Origin: Peptostreptococcus russellii
Lineage (GTDB): Bacteria; Bacillota; Clostridia; Peptostreptococcales; Peptostreptococcaceae
Length of the DNA: 64,000 bases
Direction of reading: 5' to 3'
NCBI RefSeq assembly: GCF_003012055.1
Contig: NZ_JYGE01000003.1
Coordinates: 310,001-374,000 of the forward strand
Shown: in pieces, positions 1 to 9,600 of the stretch
Layout of the letters: each line of letters starts with the position of its first letter
How positions within the stretch are numbered: the stretch's first letter is position 1
Notes under the pieces: model-generated
Databases searched by the model: none
Told to the model about the DNA's origin: nothing
What the model saw: the letters and a program-made list of their open reading frames with translations, nothing else
Translations under genes and position numbers: made by a program

Positions 1-119
1 AAAATAATGATACTATATATTTTGGCTCAAATAATGTATAATTATAAATTGATTGAGAAATAGACTAAGCCTAAAAATAAAAATAAATGAAATAAGAATT
101 TAAGATAGGAAGTGATATA

Positions 120-1445
120 TTGAGTAATGAAAACAGACCAATAGTAGCAGTGGTAGGAAGACCAAATGTTGGAAAATCAACAATTTTCAATAAATTGACA
201 GGAAAGAAAATATCTATAGTAGAGGATACTCCAGGTGTAACTAGAGATAGAATATTTGGTGAAGTAGAATGGCTAAACAAGTACTTTACAATAATAGATA
301 CAGGTGGTATAGAGCCTGATTCTGATGATATAATAGTATCTCAAATGAGAGACCAGGCAATGCTTGCGATAGATATGGCACATGTAATACTATTTATAGT
401 TGATGGTAAAGGTGGGCTTACTGCAGCAGATAGAGAGGTTGCAGAAATATTAAGAAAGACAAAGAAAGCAGTAATTTTAGTTGTAAACAAAGTGGATTCA
501 AAGAGCCAAGAAAACTTAATATATGATTTTTATGAGTTAGGTCTAGGGAATCCAGTGCCAGTTTCAGGTGCAAACAGTATAGGTTTGGGCGATTTGCTAG
601 ATGATATAGTGGAAAGTTTTCCGGATGGATTAGATACACAGTATGATGAAAGCATTATAAAGGTAGCTATAACAGGTAAGCCAAATGCTGGAAAGAGCTC
701 TATATTAAATAATATATTGGGTGAAGAAAGAGTTATAGTTTCACCGATAGCTGGTACTACTAGAGATGCGATTGATACATATGTAGAAAGAGATGACAAT
801 AAATTCCTTCTAATAGATACTGCGGGTATAAGAAGACGTAGCAAAGTCTATGAAAGAGTAGAGAAATTCTCTGTTTTAAGAGCGATGACAGCTGTTGATA
901 GAGCAGATGTAGTGCTTATAGTAATAGATGCCACTGAGGGTGTCACAGAACAGGATACAAAGGTTGCAGGGCTAGCTCATGACGAAGGTAAAGGCTGTAT
1001 ATTTGTAGTTAATAAGTGGGATTTAATAGAAAAAGATAATAAAACCATGATAAACTTTAGAAATCAAATCAAAACTAAATTCCCTTTTATGAACTATGCA
1101 CCGATACTATTTGTATCAGCTCTTACAAACCAAAGAATTAATAAAATATTACAGACAGTTATGGACGTTTCCTATGAACAGAATAGAACTGTAACAACAT
1201 CTGTTTTAAATGAAGTACTTGGTGAAGCTGTTATGTTAAATCAGCCACCTTCAGATAAGGGTAGAAGATTAAAAATTTATTATGGAACACAAACAGGAAC
1301 AAAACCTCCTACTTTTACATTATTTATTAATGACAAGAAGCTTACTCATTTTTCTTATACAAGATATTTAGAAAATAGACTAAGAGAGAATTTTGGCTTT
1401 GAAGGTACTTCTATAAAAATAGAGTACAAGCAAAAAAGAAGATAA
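120..1445 (+). CDS. der: Ribosome-associated GTPase Der (EngA)
   Basis: Der is an essential GTPase that acts in late 50S subunit assembly. Two tandem G domains are visible: P-loops GRPNVGKS at residues 13-20 and GKPNAGKS at 186-193, the second with NKWD at 298-301. A basic C-terminal KH-like domain ends in KIEYKQKRR. The length of 441 aa is normal for the family. The start is a TTG preceded by AGGAAGTGA at 107-115. It opens the der-plsY-gpsA group; the 15-nt gap to plsY implies co-transcription. The 119 bases upstream are AT-rich with a TATAAT at 37-42 but no well-spaced -35 box, so the promoter is unresolved or lies before the window. Confidence 0.97.
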   Translation: MSNENRPIVAVVGRPNVGKSTIFNKLTGKKISIVEDTPGVTRDRIFGEVEWLNKYFTIIDTGGIEPDSDDIIVSQMRDQAMLAIDMAHVILFIVDGKGGLTAADREVAEILRKTKKAVILVVNKVDSKSQENLIYDFYELGLGNPVPVSGANSIGLGDLLDDIVESFPDGLDTQYDESIIKVAITGKPNAGKSSILNNILGEERVIVSPIAGTTRDAIDTYVERDDNKFLLIDTAGIRRRSKVYERVEKFSVLRAMTAVDRADVVLIVIDATEGVTEQDTKVAGLAHDEGKGCIFVVNKWDLIEKDNKTMINFRNQIKTKFPFMNYAPILFVSALTNQRINKILQTVMDVSYEQNRTVTTSVLNEVLGEAVMLNQPPSDKGRRLKIYYGTQTGTKPPTFTLFINDKKLTHFSYTRYLENRLRENFGFEGTSIKIEYKQKRR

Positions 1446-1460
1446 CAGGGGGGAAGTAAT

Positions 1461-2072
1461 GTGCTTTTATTATATGTTTTAATTATAGTATTGTCCTATT
1501 TAATAGGAAATATCTCTAGTTCATATATAATTAGCAAGGCAATATTTGGCAAAGATATAAGAATGCAGGGGTCAAAAAATGCTGGAACGACTAATGCACT
1601 TAGAACTTTTGGCTTCAAGGCAGGATTAGCGACTTTTCTTGGAGATTACTTTAAGGGGACGATTGCCGTATTAATAGCTATGCTTATAGCAAGAAAAGCT
1701 AATTTAGATATAGATCTTGCCAAATATATTGCAACTTTAGCAGTTGTGGCTGGTCATAACTGGCCAGTACTATTGAAGTTTAGGGGTGGAAAGGGTGTTG
1801 CCACTACATATGGTGCTTTACTTGCCATAGCACCCCTACCTACATTAGCTAGTATGCTATTTTTTATAGTACTAGCATTGGTAACTAAATATGTTTCAGT
1901 AGCTTCAATTTTAGGAGTATGTTTATTTCCAATTCTTATGATTATGAGAAGTGACTTAGGCGGAGTATGGGTATGCCTTTTACTTTCTGTATCAGTTATT
2001 TATAAGCATAAAGAAAATATAAAAAGACTACTAAAAGGTGAAGAAAGTAGATTGGATTTAAAGAAAAAATAA
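1461..2072 (+). CDS. plsY: Acyl-phosphate:glycerol-3-phosphate acyltransferase PlsY
   Basis: This membrane enzyme transfers an acyl group from acyl-phosphate to glycerol-3-phosphate, the first acylation step in phospholipid synthesis. The 203-aa protein is highly hydrophobic, with about five membrane segments. It carries the family motifs GSKNAGTTNALR near residue 35 and GGKGVATTYG near residue 112, which line the active site. The start is GTG at 1461 behind a purine-rich AGGGGGGAAG; the ATG at 1459 is out of frame. It sits directly before gpsA, which makes its substrate, so this gene pair supplies phosphatidic acid precursors. Confidence 0.95.
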   Translation: MLLLYVLIIVLSYLIGNISSSYIISKAIFGKDIRMQGSKNAGTTNALRTFGFKAGLATFLGDYFKGTIAVLIAMLIARKANLDIDLAKYIATLAVVAGHNWPVLLKFRGGKGVATTYGALLAIAPLPTLASMLFFIVLALVTKYVSVASILGVCLFPILMIMRSDLGGVWVCLLLSVSVIYKHKENIKRLLKGEESRLDLKKK

Positions 2073-2122
2073 CCAAACATAATTTGGGCAAAGAAAGTCA
2101 GATTTGAAGGGGGTTATAATAG

Positions 2123-3133
2123 ATGAATAAGGTATGTGTATTAGGAGCTGGTAGCTGGGCTACTGCTTTAGCAAAAGTATTAAATGATAATGCCAATGAA
2201 GTAATACTTTGGGCGAGAAGACAGGAGCAATGTGACGAAATAAATAATAGTCACACTAACAATAAGTATCTGGAAGGATTCGAATTAGATGAAAAATTAA
2301 AAGCTACTACTGATATAGCTGAGGCAATAGCAGATTCTAAAGTTATTGTTTTAGCTGTTCCTTCTCAACAAGTTAGGTCAGTTTGTCAAAAGATAAAGAG
2401 TTTAGTTTCATCTGACCAAATAGTAGTCAATGTAGCAAAAGGTATAGAAAATAAGACTGGAAAAAGAATATCTCAGATATGCCTTGAGGAACTTCCAAAT
2501 AATAAATATTGTATGCTATCAGGGCCTTCTCATGCTGAAGAAGTCTCTAGAAATATTCCTACAGCAGTAGTAGCTGCTTCAGAATGTATATATACATCAC
2601 AGACGATACAAGATTATTTTATGAATAAATACTTTAGAGTATATACAAATAATGACCTTATAGGTGTGGAGTTGGGCGGTGCTACTAAAAATATAATCGC
2701 TTTCGGAGCAGGTATATTGGATGGTTTAAACTATGGCGATAACTCTAAGGCAGCTCTTATGACTAGAGGCTTAACTGAAATCAGTAAGTTTGGAGTAGCT
2801 ATGGGAGCGGAGCTGTCTACATTTTCGGGCTTATCAGGAATAGGAGATCTTATAGTAACTTGTACAAGTATGCATTCTAGAAATAGAAGAGCAGGTATAC
2901 TAGTAGGAAAGGGTCTTTCTATTGATGAAACAAAGAAAGAAATAGAAATGGTGGTAGAGGGAATAACAGCTACTATAGCAGTATATGAAATGGCAGAAAA
3001 AATGAATATCGAGATGCCAATTACTGAGTGTATATATAGAGTTATTACCACAGATCTTAATCCAGAAGAGGGTGTTATGGAGTTAATGACAAGATCAAAA
3101 AAACATGAAAATGAATCGATATTTAAATTATAA
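2123..3133 (+). CDS. gpsA: NAD(P)-dependent glycerol-3-phosphate dehydrogenase GpsA
   Basis: GpsA reduces dihydroxyacetone phosphate to sn-glycerol-3-phosphate for lipid synthesis. The Rossmann motif GAGSWA is at residues 8-13, the LSGPSHAEEV substrate region is near 130, and the catalytic lysine is K189 in GGATKN. The length of 336 aa is normal. It starts with ATG after GAAGGGGG. In many spore formers (for example Bacillus subtilis) spoIVA lies shortly downstream of der-gpsA; here an AT-rich gap with a new promoter and yggS follow instead. Confidence 0.96.
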   Translation: MNKVCVLGAGSWATALAKVLNDNANEVILWARRQEQCDEINNSHTNNKYLEGFELDEKLKATTDIAEAIADSKVIVLAVPSQQVRSVCQKIKSLVSSDQIVVNVAKGIENKTGKRISQICLEELPNNKYCMLSGPSHAEEVSRNIPTAVVAASECIYTSQTIQDYFMNKYFRVYTNNDLIGVELGGATKNIIAFGAGILDGLNYGDNSKAALMTRGLTEISKFGVAMGAELSTFSGLSGIGDLIVTCTSMHSRNRRAGILVGKGLSIDETKKEIEMVVEGITATIAVYEMAEKMNIEMPITECIYRVITTDLNPEEGVMELMTRSKKHENESIFKL

Positions 3134-3174
3134 TTCATAAATTTTAAAATAATACATACAATCTTATAAGTTTT

Positions 3175-3183
3175 TGATATAAT
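3175..3183 (+). promoter_or_regulatory. Extended -10 promoter for the yggS-divIVA cluster
   Basis: TGATATAAT at 3175-3183 is a perfect extended -10 element (TGnTATAAT). No good -35 box lies 17 bp upstream, which extended -10 promoters do not need. It is about 90 bp before the likely yggS start, in the only sizeable gap between gpsA and divIVA. The assignment is inferred. Confidence 0.5.
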
Positions 3184-3272
3184 AATATATATATGTTATT
3201 ATGCTTATTGAGATTTAATTATTTTCATCATGATTTTTTAAAAATAATACTATGAAAGTAGGTGTATTAATG

Positions 3273-3971
3273 ATGAGTATTGATAAGAATTTAGATAAGA
3301 TAAGGCATAACATAGAGGATGTAGCCCAAGGATGTGGCAGAGATTTTAAAGATATATTACTGCTTGGAGTTACTAAAACTGTGGATACAGATTTAGTAGA
3401 AGAAGCAATGAAATATGGCATTACTGATGTTGGAGAGAATAAACCCCAAGAGCTTAGTAGAAAATATGAGCTTATTGGAGATAGAGTAAAGTGGCATCAA
3501 ATAGGATCTTTACAGACCAATAAGGTAAAATATATTATAGATAAAGTTGAGCTTATACATTCTTTGGATAGAATAAGTCTCGCAAAAGAAATTCAAAAAA
3601 GAGCAGAACAACACGATATTACTGTAAAATGTTTAGTACAGGTAAATGTTTCAAAAGAAGAATCAAAACATGGCATATATGCAGAAGATGTAGAGAGCTT
3701 CATTAGAGAATGTTCTGAAAAGTACGATAGAATTAAAATTACGGGATTAATGACAATGGCACCGTTTGATGCGGAAAAAGAAGAAGTAAGATCAGTATTT
3801 AGAGATTTAAAAAAATTATCAGATGATATTTCTAAATTAAAGCTTCCGAATGTCGAAATGAAGGATCTTTCAATGGGAATGAGTCAAGACTTTGATATAG
3901 CTATTGAAGAAGGAGCAACAATTGTCAGAATAGGTACATCCATTTTTGGAAAGAGAAACTATAATAAATAA
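3273..3971 (+). CDS. Pyridoxal-phosphate homeostasis protein YggS/YlmE (PLPBP)
   Basis: This PLP-binding barrel protein buffers pyridoxal phosphate and has no known catalytic activity. The PLP lysine is K35 in GVTKTVD, and the C-terminal phosphate-binding part reads DLSMGMSQDFDIAIEEGATIVRIGT in pieces. The reading frame is open back to an ATG at 3252, but the Shine-Dalgarno AGTAGGTG lies at 3257-3264, so the ATG at 3270 or 3273 is the probable start (about 232 aa, usual length). It heads the yggS-sepF-yggT-ylmH-divIVA cluster, the order found after ftsZ/sigE/sigG in Bacillus. Confidence 0.93.
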   Translation: MSIDKNLDKIRHNIEDVAQGCGRDFKDILLLGVTKTVDTDLVEEAMKYGITDVGENKPQELSRKYELIGDRVKWHQIGSLQTNKVKYIIDKVELIHSLDRISLAKEIQKRAEQHDITVKCLVQVNVSKEESKHGIYAEDVESFIRECSEKYDRIKITGLMTMAPFDAEKEEVRSVFRDLKKLSDDISKLKLPNVEMKDLSMGMSQDFDIAIEEGATIVRIGTSIFGKRNYNK

Positions 3972-4000
3972 AATATACAGACATTGCTAGGAGGTAAATT

Positions 4001-4516
4001 ATGGCAGGTTTTAAAGATAAAATGGGAAAATTAAAAGACTGGATGATAACAGACGACGAAAACTCTGATGAAGAATACGATTCATATGAAGATGAATATG
4101 ATGATAGCTATGAAGAATATGATGATAACTTTGAAGAGTACGAAGAAGATACAGATATTACATCTACATCGTCATCATATGCAGCAGGTATAGCTGCAAG
4201 CAGAGTAGCGGATTATCAGGCTCATAACCAAATGAAGGTTGTAATTGTTGAGCCAAAAGTATACGATGATGCAGCTACAATTGCTGACCATCTAAAGCTT
4301 AGAAAAACTGTAATAGTAAATCTTGAAAATATGACACAGCAAAATACTAAAAAGTCTATATTTGACTTTATGAATGGAGCCGTATACGTATTGGATGGTA
4401 GCATACAGAGAGTTTCAAAATCTATATTTATTCTTGCACCGAAAAATGTTGATGTGGATGCAAGCATAAAAAAAGAACTTGAAAGTAAGGCTATTTTTCC
4501 TTGGCAAAGTAGATAA
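4001..4516 (+). CDS. sepF: Cell division protein SepF
   Basis: SepF tethers FtsZ polymers to the membrane at the division septum. The conserved C-terminal SepF domain (about residues 75-165) contains KVVIVEPKVYDD and the VLDGSIQRVSKSIFILAP core. The first residues are compatible with a short amphipathic membrane anchor. Between them, about residues 19-55 form a strongly acidic tyrosine-rich linker with repeated DSYEEYDD-like units. The gene has a strong GGAGG site six bases before ATG. It sits between yggS and yggT as in other Bacillota. Confidence 0.95.
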   Translation: MAGFKDKMGKLKDWMITDDENSDEEYDSYEDEYDDSYEEYDDNFEEYEEDTDITSTSSSYAAGIAASRVADYQAHNQMKVVIVEPKVYDDAATIADHLKLRKTVIVNLENMTQQNTKKSIFDFMNGAVYVLDGSIQRVSKSIFILAPKNVDVDASIKKELESKAIFPWQSR

Positions 4517-4536
4517 TTTAAAGCGAGGATAATAAT

Positions 4537-4794
4537 ATGGGAATAGTGAAAGTTGCATTGCAATATCTAATAAATATTATAGTTTGGGTGATTATCGCAA
4601 AAGCTATACTTTCTTGGTTTCCTGGTGCACAAAGTAGTAGCCTATATACTATGTTAGATCAATTTACGGAACCTGTAGAGGCGCCTATAAGGAAGATTTT
4701 TGGCAAGTATATATCTGGACCTTTAGATTTTACTCCTATGATAGCGATTATATTTCTTATGATAATAGGAAAATTAATTATGAGATTTTTGTAG
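4537..4794 (+). CDS. YggT family membrane protein (YlmG-like)
   Basis: This is a small integral membrane protein of 85 aa with two hydrophobic stretches (about residues 5-28 and 62-83). Between them is the family signature SWFPGAQSSSLY followed by LDQFTEPVEAPIRKIFG. Members are linked to cell division and membrane organisation, but the biochemical role is not established. It lies 20 nt after sepF and 7 nt before ylmH. Confidence 0.9.
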   Translation: MGIVKVALQYLINIIVWVIIAKAILSWFPGAQSSSLYTMLDQFTEPVEAPIRKIFGKYISGPLDFTPMIAIIFLMIIGKLIMRFL

Positions 4795-4801
4795 GTGTAA
4801 A

Positions 4802-5587
4802 ATGGATAAATTAAGGGTTACAAATCATATCAAGGATGATGATTTGAGAATTAAGATGTATAGGGTTGTCGATATCTGTAATTCGGTGCTTAAAAACTAT
4901 GAGTATAGACAAACTGATTTTTTAAATCCATTTGAAATAAAAAATGCAGTGGCAATAGTCAATTCTAATCAGGATTTAGCTTGTAGGATAGATGGTGGAT
5001 ATGATGATGCAGAAAGGTCTGTATTATCAATTTTTCCATATTATCAGCAAGTAGAAAGCCCTGATGTTGAAATTAGTTTTTTACAGATTGATGGGAATTT
5101 TAAATTTTCATCTGTTTCACATCGAGATTACTTGGGGGCTATACTAGGCCTAGGTATAAAAAGAGAAAAAATTGGGGACATACTAGTACATGAGGATTAC
5201 TGTCAGCTAATAGTTGAAAGTGAAATATCAGACTATATAATATACAATCTAGATAAGGTTGGAAATAATAGAGTTAGCTTAAAAAGTATAGACAGAAGTG
5301 ATATAATAAAGTCAAGTCAAACTTTTGATGAGAGATCACTTACTATATCTTCTCTTAGACTAGACAATATTATTTCTTCAGTATTTAAGCTATCTAGACA
5401 AGAGGCAACTAAGCTTATAGATTCAGGGTTTGTTTCAGTTAATTATGAAAAAATCTACAAAAATTCAAGTTTAGTCGAGGGAGAGTCGGTAATCTCAGTC
5501 AGGAAAAAAGGAAAGTTTATTTTGAGTGAAGTAGGAGATACTACTAGAAAAGGCAAAATCAAAATAAAAACAAAAATATTCGTATAG
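4802..5587 (+). CDS. ylmH: S4-domain RNA-binding protein YlmH
   Basis: YlmH has an N-terminal globular region (about residues 1-180) and a C-terminal S4 RNA-binding domain starting around RLDNIISSVFKLSRQEA. The tail is very basic (GKIKIKTKIFV). In Bacillus, YlmH has been linked to rescue of obstructed ribosomes (RqcH-type alanine tailing) and it lies in the division cluster. The length of 261 aa is normal. It starts with ATG; the preceding gene ends 7 nt upstream, suggesting translational coupling. Confidence 0.92.
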   Translation: MDKLRVTNHIKDDDLRIKMYRVVDICNSVLKNYEYRQTDFLNPFEIKNAVAIVNSNQDLACRIDGGYDDAERSVLSIFPYYQQVESPDVEISFLQIDGNFKFSSVSHRDYLGAILGLGIKREKIGDILVHEDYCQLIVESEISDYIIYNLDKVGNNRVSLKSIDRSDIIKSSQTFDERSLTISSLRLDNIISSVFKLSRQEATKLIDSGFVSVNYEKIYKNSSLVEGESVISVRKKGKFILSEVGDTTRKGKIKIKTKIFV

Positions 5588-5600
5588 GGAAGTGAGATAA

Positions 5601-6245
5601 ATGATTACACCAGAAGAAATAAGCAATAAAGAATTTAAAAAGGGATTTAGGGGTTACAGCGAAGAAGAAGTAGATGTATTTCTAGATCAATTAAAAGATG
5701 ACTATGAAGTTATTGTAAAAGAAAATGAAGCCGTAAAAGAAAAATTACTTATGTATCAAGAACAAGTAAGTAAATATTCTAGCATAGAGGAAACATTAAA
5801 AGAAACTTTAATCACAGCTCAAAGTGCGGCAGAAGATACTACTAGTGCTGCCAATAAAAAGGCTAGAATAATAGTTCAGGAAGCGGAACTTCAGTCAAAG
5901 CAAATAATTGACAGTGCAAATAATAAGGTTGTAGAAATAAGAAATGAGTATGAATCTCTTATAAAAGAATTTAAAGTATTTCGAAATAAATTTAAATCTT
6001 TATTAGAAGATGAAATGCAAAATGTTGATGATATCTTTAGTGATATAACTAATGAAAATGATGGCTTTAATCAAGTGAATTCACCAACAACTTTTGAAGG
6101 TACAGGAACAATGAGAATGTCAGTTCTAGAAGATGTTCAGGAAGAAGAAGAAAATAACATCGGTATTCAGACAGTTGAGGATATACAAGAGTCTAAGCCA
6201 GAAGACGAATCAGGTTCTCCTGAAGATATATTTAAGATAAAATAG
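5601..6245 (+). CDS. divIVA: Septum-placement / cell-pole protein DivIVA
   Basis: DivIVA is a coiled-coil scaffold that binds curved membrane at septa and poles. The N-terminal lipid-binding domain is clear, with F16-R17 in KKGFRGYSEEEVDVFLDQL equivalent to the membrane-inserting Phe-Arg of B. subtilis. Residues about 30-130 are heptad-like coiled coil rich in Glu, Lys and Gln, and the last 70 residues are an acidic tail probably without structure. The length of 214 aa is typical. It ends the division cluster; the next gene has its own promoter and T-box. Confidence 0.95.
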   Translation: MITPEEISNKEFKKGFRGYSEEEVDVFLDQLKDDYEVIVKENEAVKEKLLMYQEQVSKYSSIEETLKETLITAQSAAEDTTSAANKKARIIVQEAELQSKQIIDSANNKVVEIRNEYESLIKEFKVFRNKFKSLLEDEMQNVDDIFSDITNENDGFNQVNSPTTFEGTGTMRMSVLEDVQEEEENNIGIQTVEDIQESKPEDESGSPEDIFKIK

Positions 6246-6325
6246 TATTTTGTCTGATTTAAGAGTAAATACTTTATAAAAAGTGTAGTATTTTCAATAA
6301 AATTGAAAAAGGTTTATAAAAACTA

Positions 6326-6354
6326 TTGACGATTTGTTTTTTTTAACATATAAT
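6326..6354 (+). promoter_or_regulatory. Sigma-A promoter of the ileS T-box transcript
   Basis: TTGACG at 6326-6331 and a perfect TATAAT at 6349-6354 are separated by 17 bp. Transcription would begin near 6361, just before the T-box stem I. This makes ileS an independent transcription unit after divIVA. Confidence 0.85.
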
Positions 6355-6378
6355 CAATGACAATAGATTTATAAAAGC

Positions 6379-6622
6379 TATGACGAAGAGAGTAGTGTAT
6401 ATAAACTTTTTAGCGAGTCGGGTTTGGTGCAAGCCGATAAAGTATTGTATACATGAAGATCACTTCTGAGCAGAAGGCTGAAAGTTTTTTACAATTAAGC
6501 CAACCGGGTGGTTTCGATATAGACCTTTGAGAGTTCAGTTACAGAGTTTATCTGTATTTGAGAATTAGGGTGGTAACGCGATTTTAGCTCGTCCCTTGCA
6601 TTGCAAGGTGACGGGTTTTTTT
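6379..6622 (+). promoter_or_regulatory. T-box riboswitch, isoleucine specifier (ATC)
   Basis: This tRNA-sensing leader controls ileS by antitermination. Stem I carries the GAGAGTA element near 6387-6394. The specifier loop reads GAAG-ATC-A, giving the isoleucine codon ATC at 6459-6461. The conserved T-box TGGTAACGCG is at 6571-6580; its TGGT can pair with the ACCA end of uncharged tRNA-Ile. The terminator arms are about 6588-6600 and 6602-6615, followed by a seven-T run at 6616-6622. When tRNA-Ile is uncharged the antiterminator should form and ileS be transcribed. Confidence 0.95.
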
Positions 6623-6683
6623 ATTTGCAAAATATCTGAAAATCATCTTGCTACTATAAAATTTATAAAAAGGAGATAAAGAG

Positions 6684-9600
6684 ATGGAAAAAGAATTAGT
6701 ATTCGATAAGCTTTATGATGGAAGTATAGCTCAGGCCGAAGAAGAAACTTTAAAAACTTGGAGAGAAGATAATATTCTTGAAAAAGTCCTTGAAAAAGGA
6801 AAAAATGATCCGACTTTTGTGTTTTATGAAGGACCTCCAACAGCAAATGGTAATCCTGGAATACACCACGTTATATCAAGAACATTAAAAGACTGGGTAT
6901 GTAGATATAAGACAATGAGTGGTTACAAGGTGCCAAGAAAAGCAGGTTGGGACACTCATGGACTACCAGTTGAATTACAGGTTGAAAAGCAGTTAGGATT
7001 ATCAGATAAAAAGGCCATAGAAGATTATGGTATAGAAGAATTTTGTGATAAATGTAGAGACTCTGTATTTTCATATGAGAAAGAATGGAGAGAAATGACT
7101 GAAAGAATGGCTTATTCAGTAGATTTGGATGATCCATACATAACATTAGATAATGACTACATAGAAACTTTATGGTGGATATTAGATAAAATGAACAATG
7201 ATAATCTTCTGTATGAAGGACATAAAATACTACCATATTGCCCTAGATGTGGAACTGGACTAGCTTCTCATGAGGTTGCTCAGGGATACAAGGAAGTAAA
7301 GACTAATACACTTGTGGCTAAGTTTAAGAAAAAAGGAACAGTAAATGAGTACTTCTTAGCATGGACTACTACTCCTTGGACATTACCTTCAAATGTAGCC
7401 TTAACTGTAAATCCAGATATTGACTATATCAAAGCCCAAAAGGGAGAGGAAATATATTATATATCAAAGGATTTAGCAAATAAGCATTTGGGTGAAGGTG
7501 AATATGAAGTCTTAGAGACTATGAAGGGTAAAGATCTTGAATATCAAGAGTATGAACAGTTGATGCCTTTTGTAGAAGTTGATAAGAAAGCATTCTTTAT
7601 CACTTGTGGAGATTATGTAACAGTAACAGATGGTACTGGTATTGTCCATTCAGCACCTGCATTTGGTGAAGATGACTACACAATGGGAAGAAAGTATTCA
7701 CTTCCATTTGTACAACCAGTTGATGATGAAGGTAAGTTTACTACTACTCCTTGGGAAGGCAAGTTTGTAATGGAAGATGGTCTAGACGTAGAAATCATCA
7801 AATGGCTAGCCAAAGAAAACAAACTATTCTCAAAGGAAAAAATGCTTCACAACTATCCACATTGTTGGAGATGTTCAACTCCACTTGTATACTATGCAAA
7901 ACCAGGCTGGTATATAGAAATGACAAAATTAAAGGATAAATTAATAGAAAATAATAATGGCGTAAATTGGTACCCAGAATTTGTAGGTCAGGGAAGGTTT
8001 GGAAACTGGCTAGAGGAATTAAAGGACTGGGCAATATCTAGAACAAGATATTGGGGAACTCCACTACCTGTATGGAAATGTGAGTGCGGATCAAAGAGTA
8101 CTGTTGGATCTAGACAGGAATTAGCTGATAGAGCTATAGAAGAAGTAAATCCAGAAACAATAGATCTTCATAGACCACACGTAGATAATATACATCTAAA
8201 ATGCCCTGATTGTGGAAAACCAATGACTAGAGTAACTGAAGTAATAGACTGTTGGTTTGACTCAGGTTCAATGCCTTTTGCACAGTGGCATTACCCGTTT
8301 GAAAATAAGGAGAACTTTGACCAATTATTCCCAGCAGACTATATATGTGAAGGTATAGACCAGACTAGAGGATGGTTCTACTCACTATTAGCAGTATCAA
8401 CATATGTAACAGGAAAAGCACCTTATAAAAATGTATTGGTAACTGATTTGGTACTTGATAAAAATGGAAAGAAAATGTCAAAATCTAAGGGAAATACAAT
8501 AAATCCATTTGAAATGTTTGATAAGTACGGTGCAGATGCCTTGAGATGGTATTTGCTATACGTATCACCACCTTGGACACCAATTAAGTTTGATGAAGAC
8601 GGTTTAAAGGAAATAATCTCTAAGTTTATAGGAACATTAAAGAATACTTATAACTTCTTTACACTATATGCTAATACAGATAATCTAAATCCAAAGGACT
8701 TCTTTGTAGATTATAAGGAAAGACCAGAGCTAGATAGATGGATTCTTTCTAAGTTCAATAACTTGAAAAAGGAAATTGAAGAAAATCTTGAAATATTTGA
8801 AGTAAATAAGTCTATAAGAAGAATGACTGAATTTTTAAATGATGACTTATCTAATTGGTATATAAGAAGAAGTAGAAGAAGATTCTGGGGTACTGAATTA
8901 ACAGAAGATAAGATGGCAGTTTACAATACTACTTATGAAATATTAACAGAGTATTGTAAGATGATTGCTCCATTTGCTCCATATTTATCTGAAGAAATGT
9001 ATAGAAAGTTAACTGGAGAATATTCAGTTCACTGTGCAGAATATCCAAGATATGATGAAAGACTAATAGATGAGCGTCTAGAAGAGAAGATGGACCTTAC
9101 AAAGAACCTTGTTACTCTTGGTAGAGCAGCTAGAGAAAGCTCTAAAATAAAGGTAAGACAGCCTATCTCAGAGGTGCTAATAGATGGTAAGTATGAAAGC
9201 TTAATATCTAACCTTGTTGGACTTATAAAAGAAGAACTTAATGTTAAGGAAGTAAAATTTGTGAAAGATCTTAGCGAATTTATGAACTTCACATTGAAGC
9301 CTAACTTTAAGGTATTAGGACCAGTACTAGGTAAGAATGTAAATAAGTTTGGTAAGTTGCTTTCAACTCTTGATTCTCATGAAGTTGTAGCAAAAACTGA
9401 GTCAGGAGAAAAGATAAAGGTTGATTTAGATGGCGAAGAATTTGAGTTTGGTAAAGAAGAAATATTGATAAACATAGAATCAAAGCCAGGCTTCAACGTT
9501 GCTATGGAAAACAATCTATTTGTGATACTAGAGACAGTTCTTACTGAAGAATTGATCAATGAAGGACTTGCCAGAGAGTTTATATCTAAAGTTCAGCAGA

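Noticed and set aside
37-42. TATAAT upstream of der
   Set aside because: TTGGCT is only 9 bp away and no other -35 is suitably spaced, so a promoter cannot be supported.
2731-3138. 135-codon open frame on the - strand opposite gpsA
   Set aside because: It is a shadow of a well-supported gene, has no ribosome site and no coherent domain.
7751-7939. 62-codon open frame on the + strand inside ileS
   Set aside because: It is an out-of-frame ORF within the conserved IleRS coding sequence.
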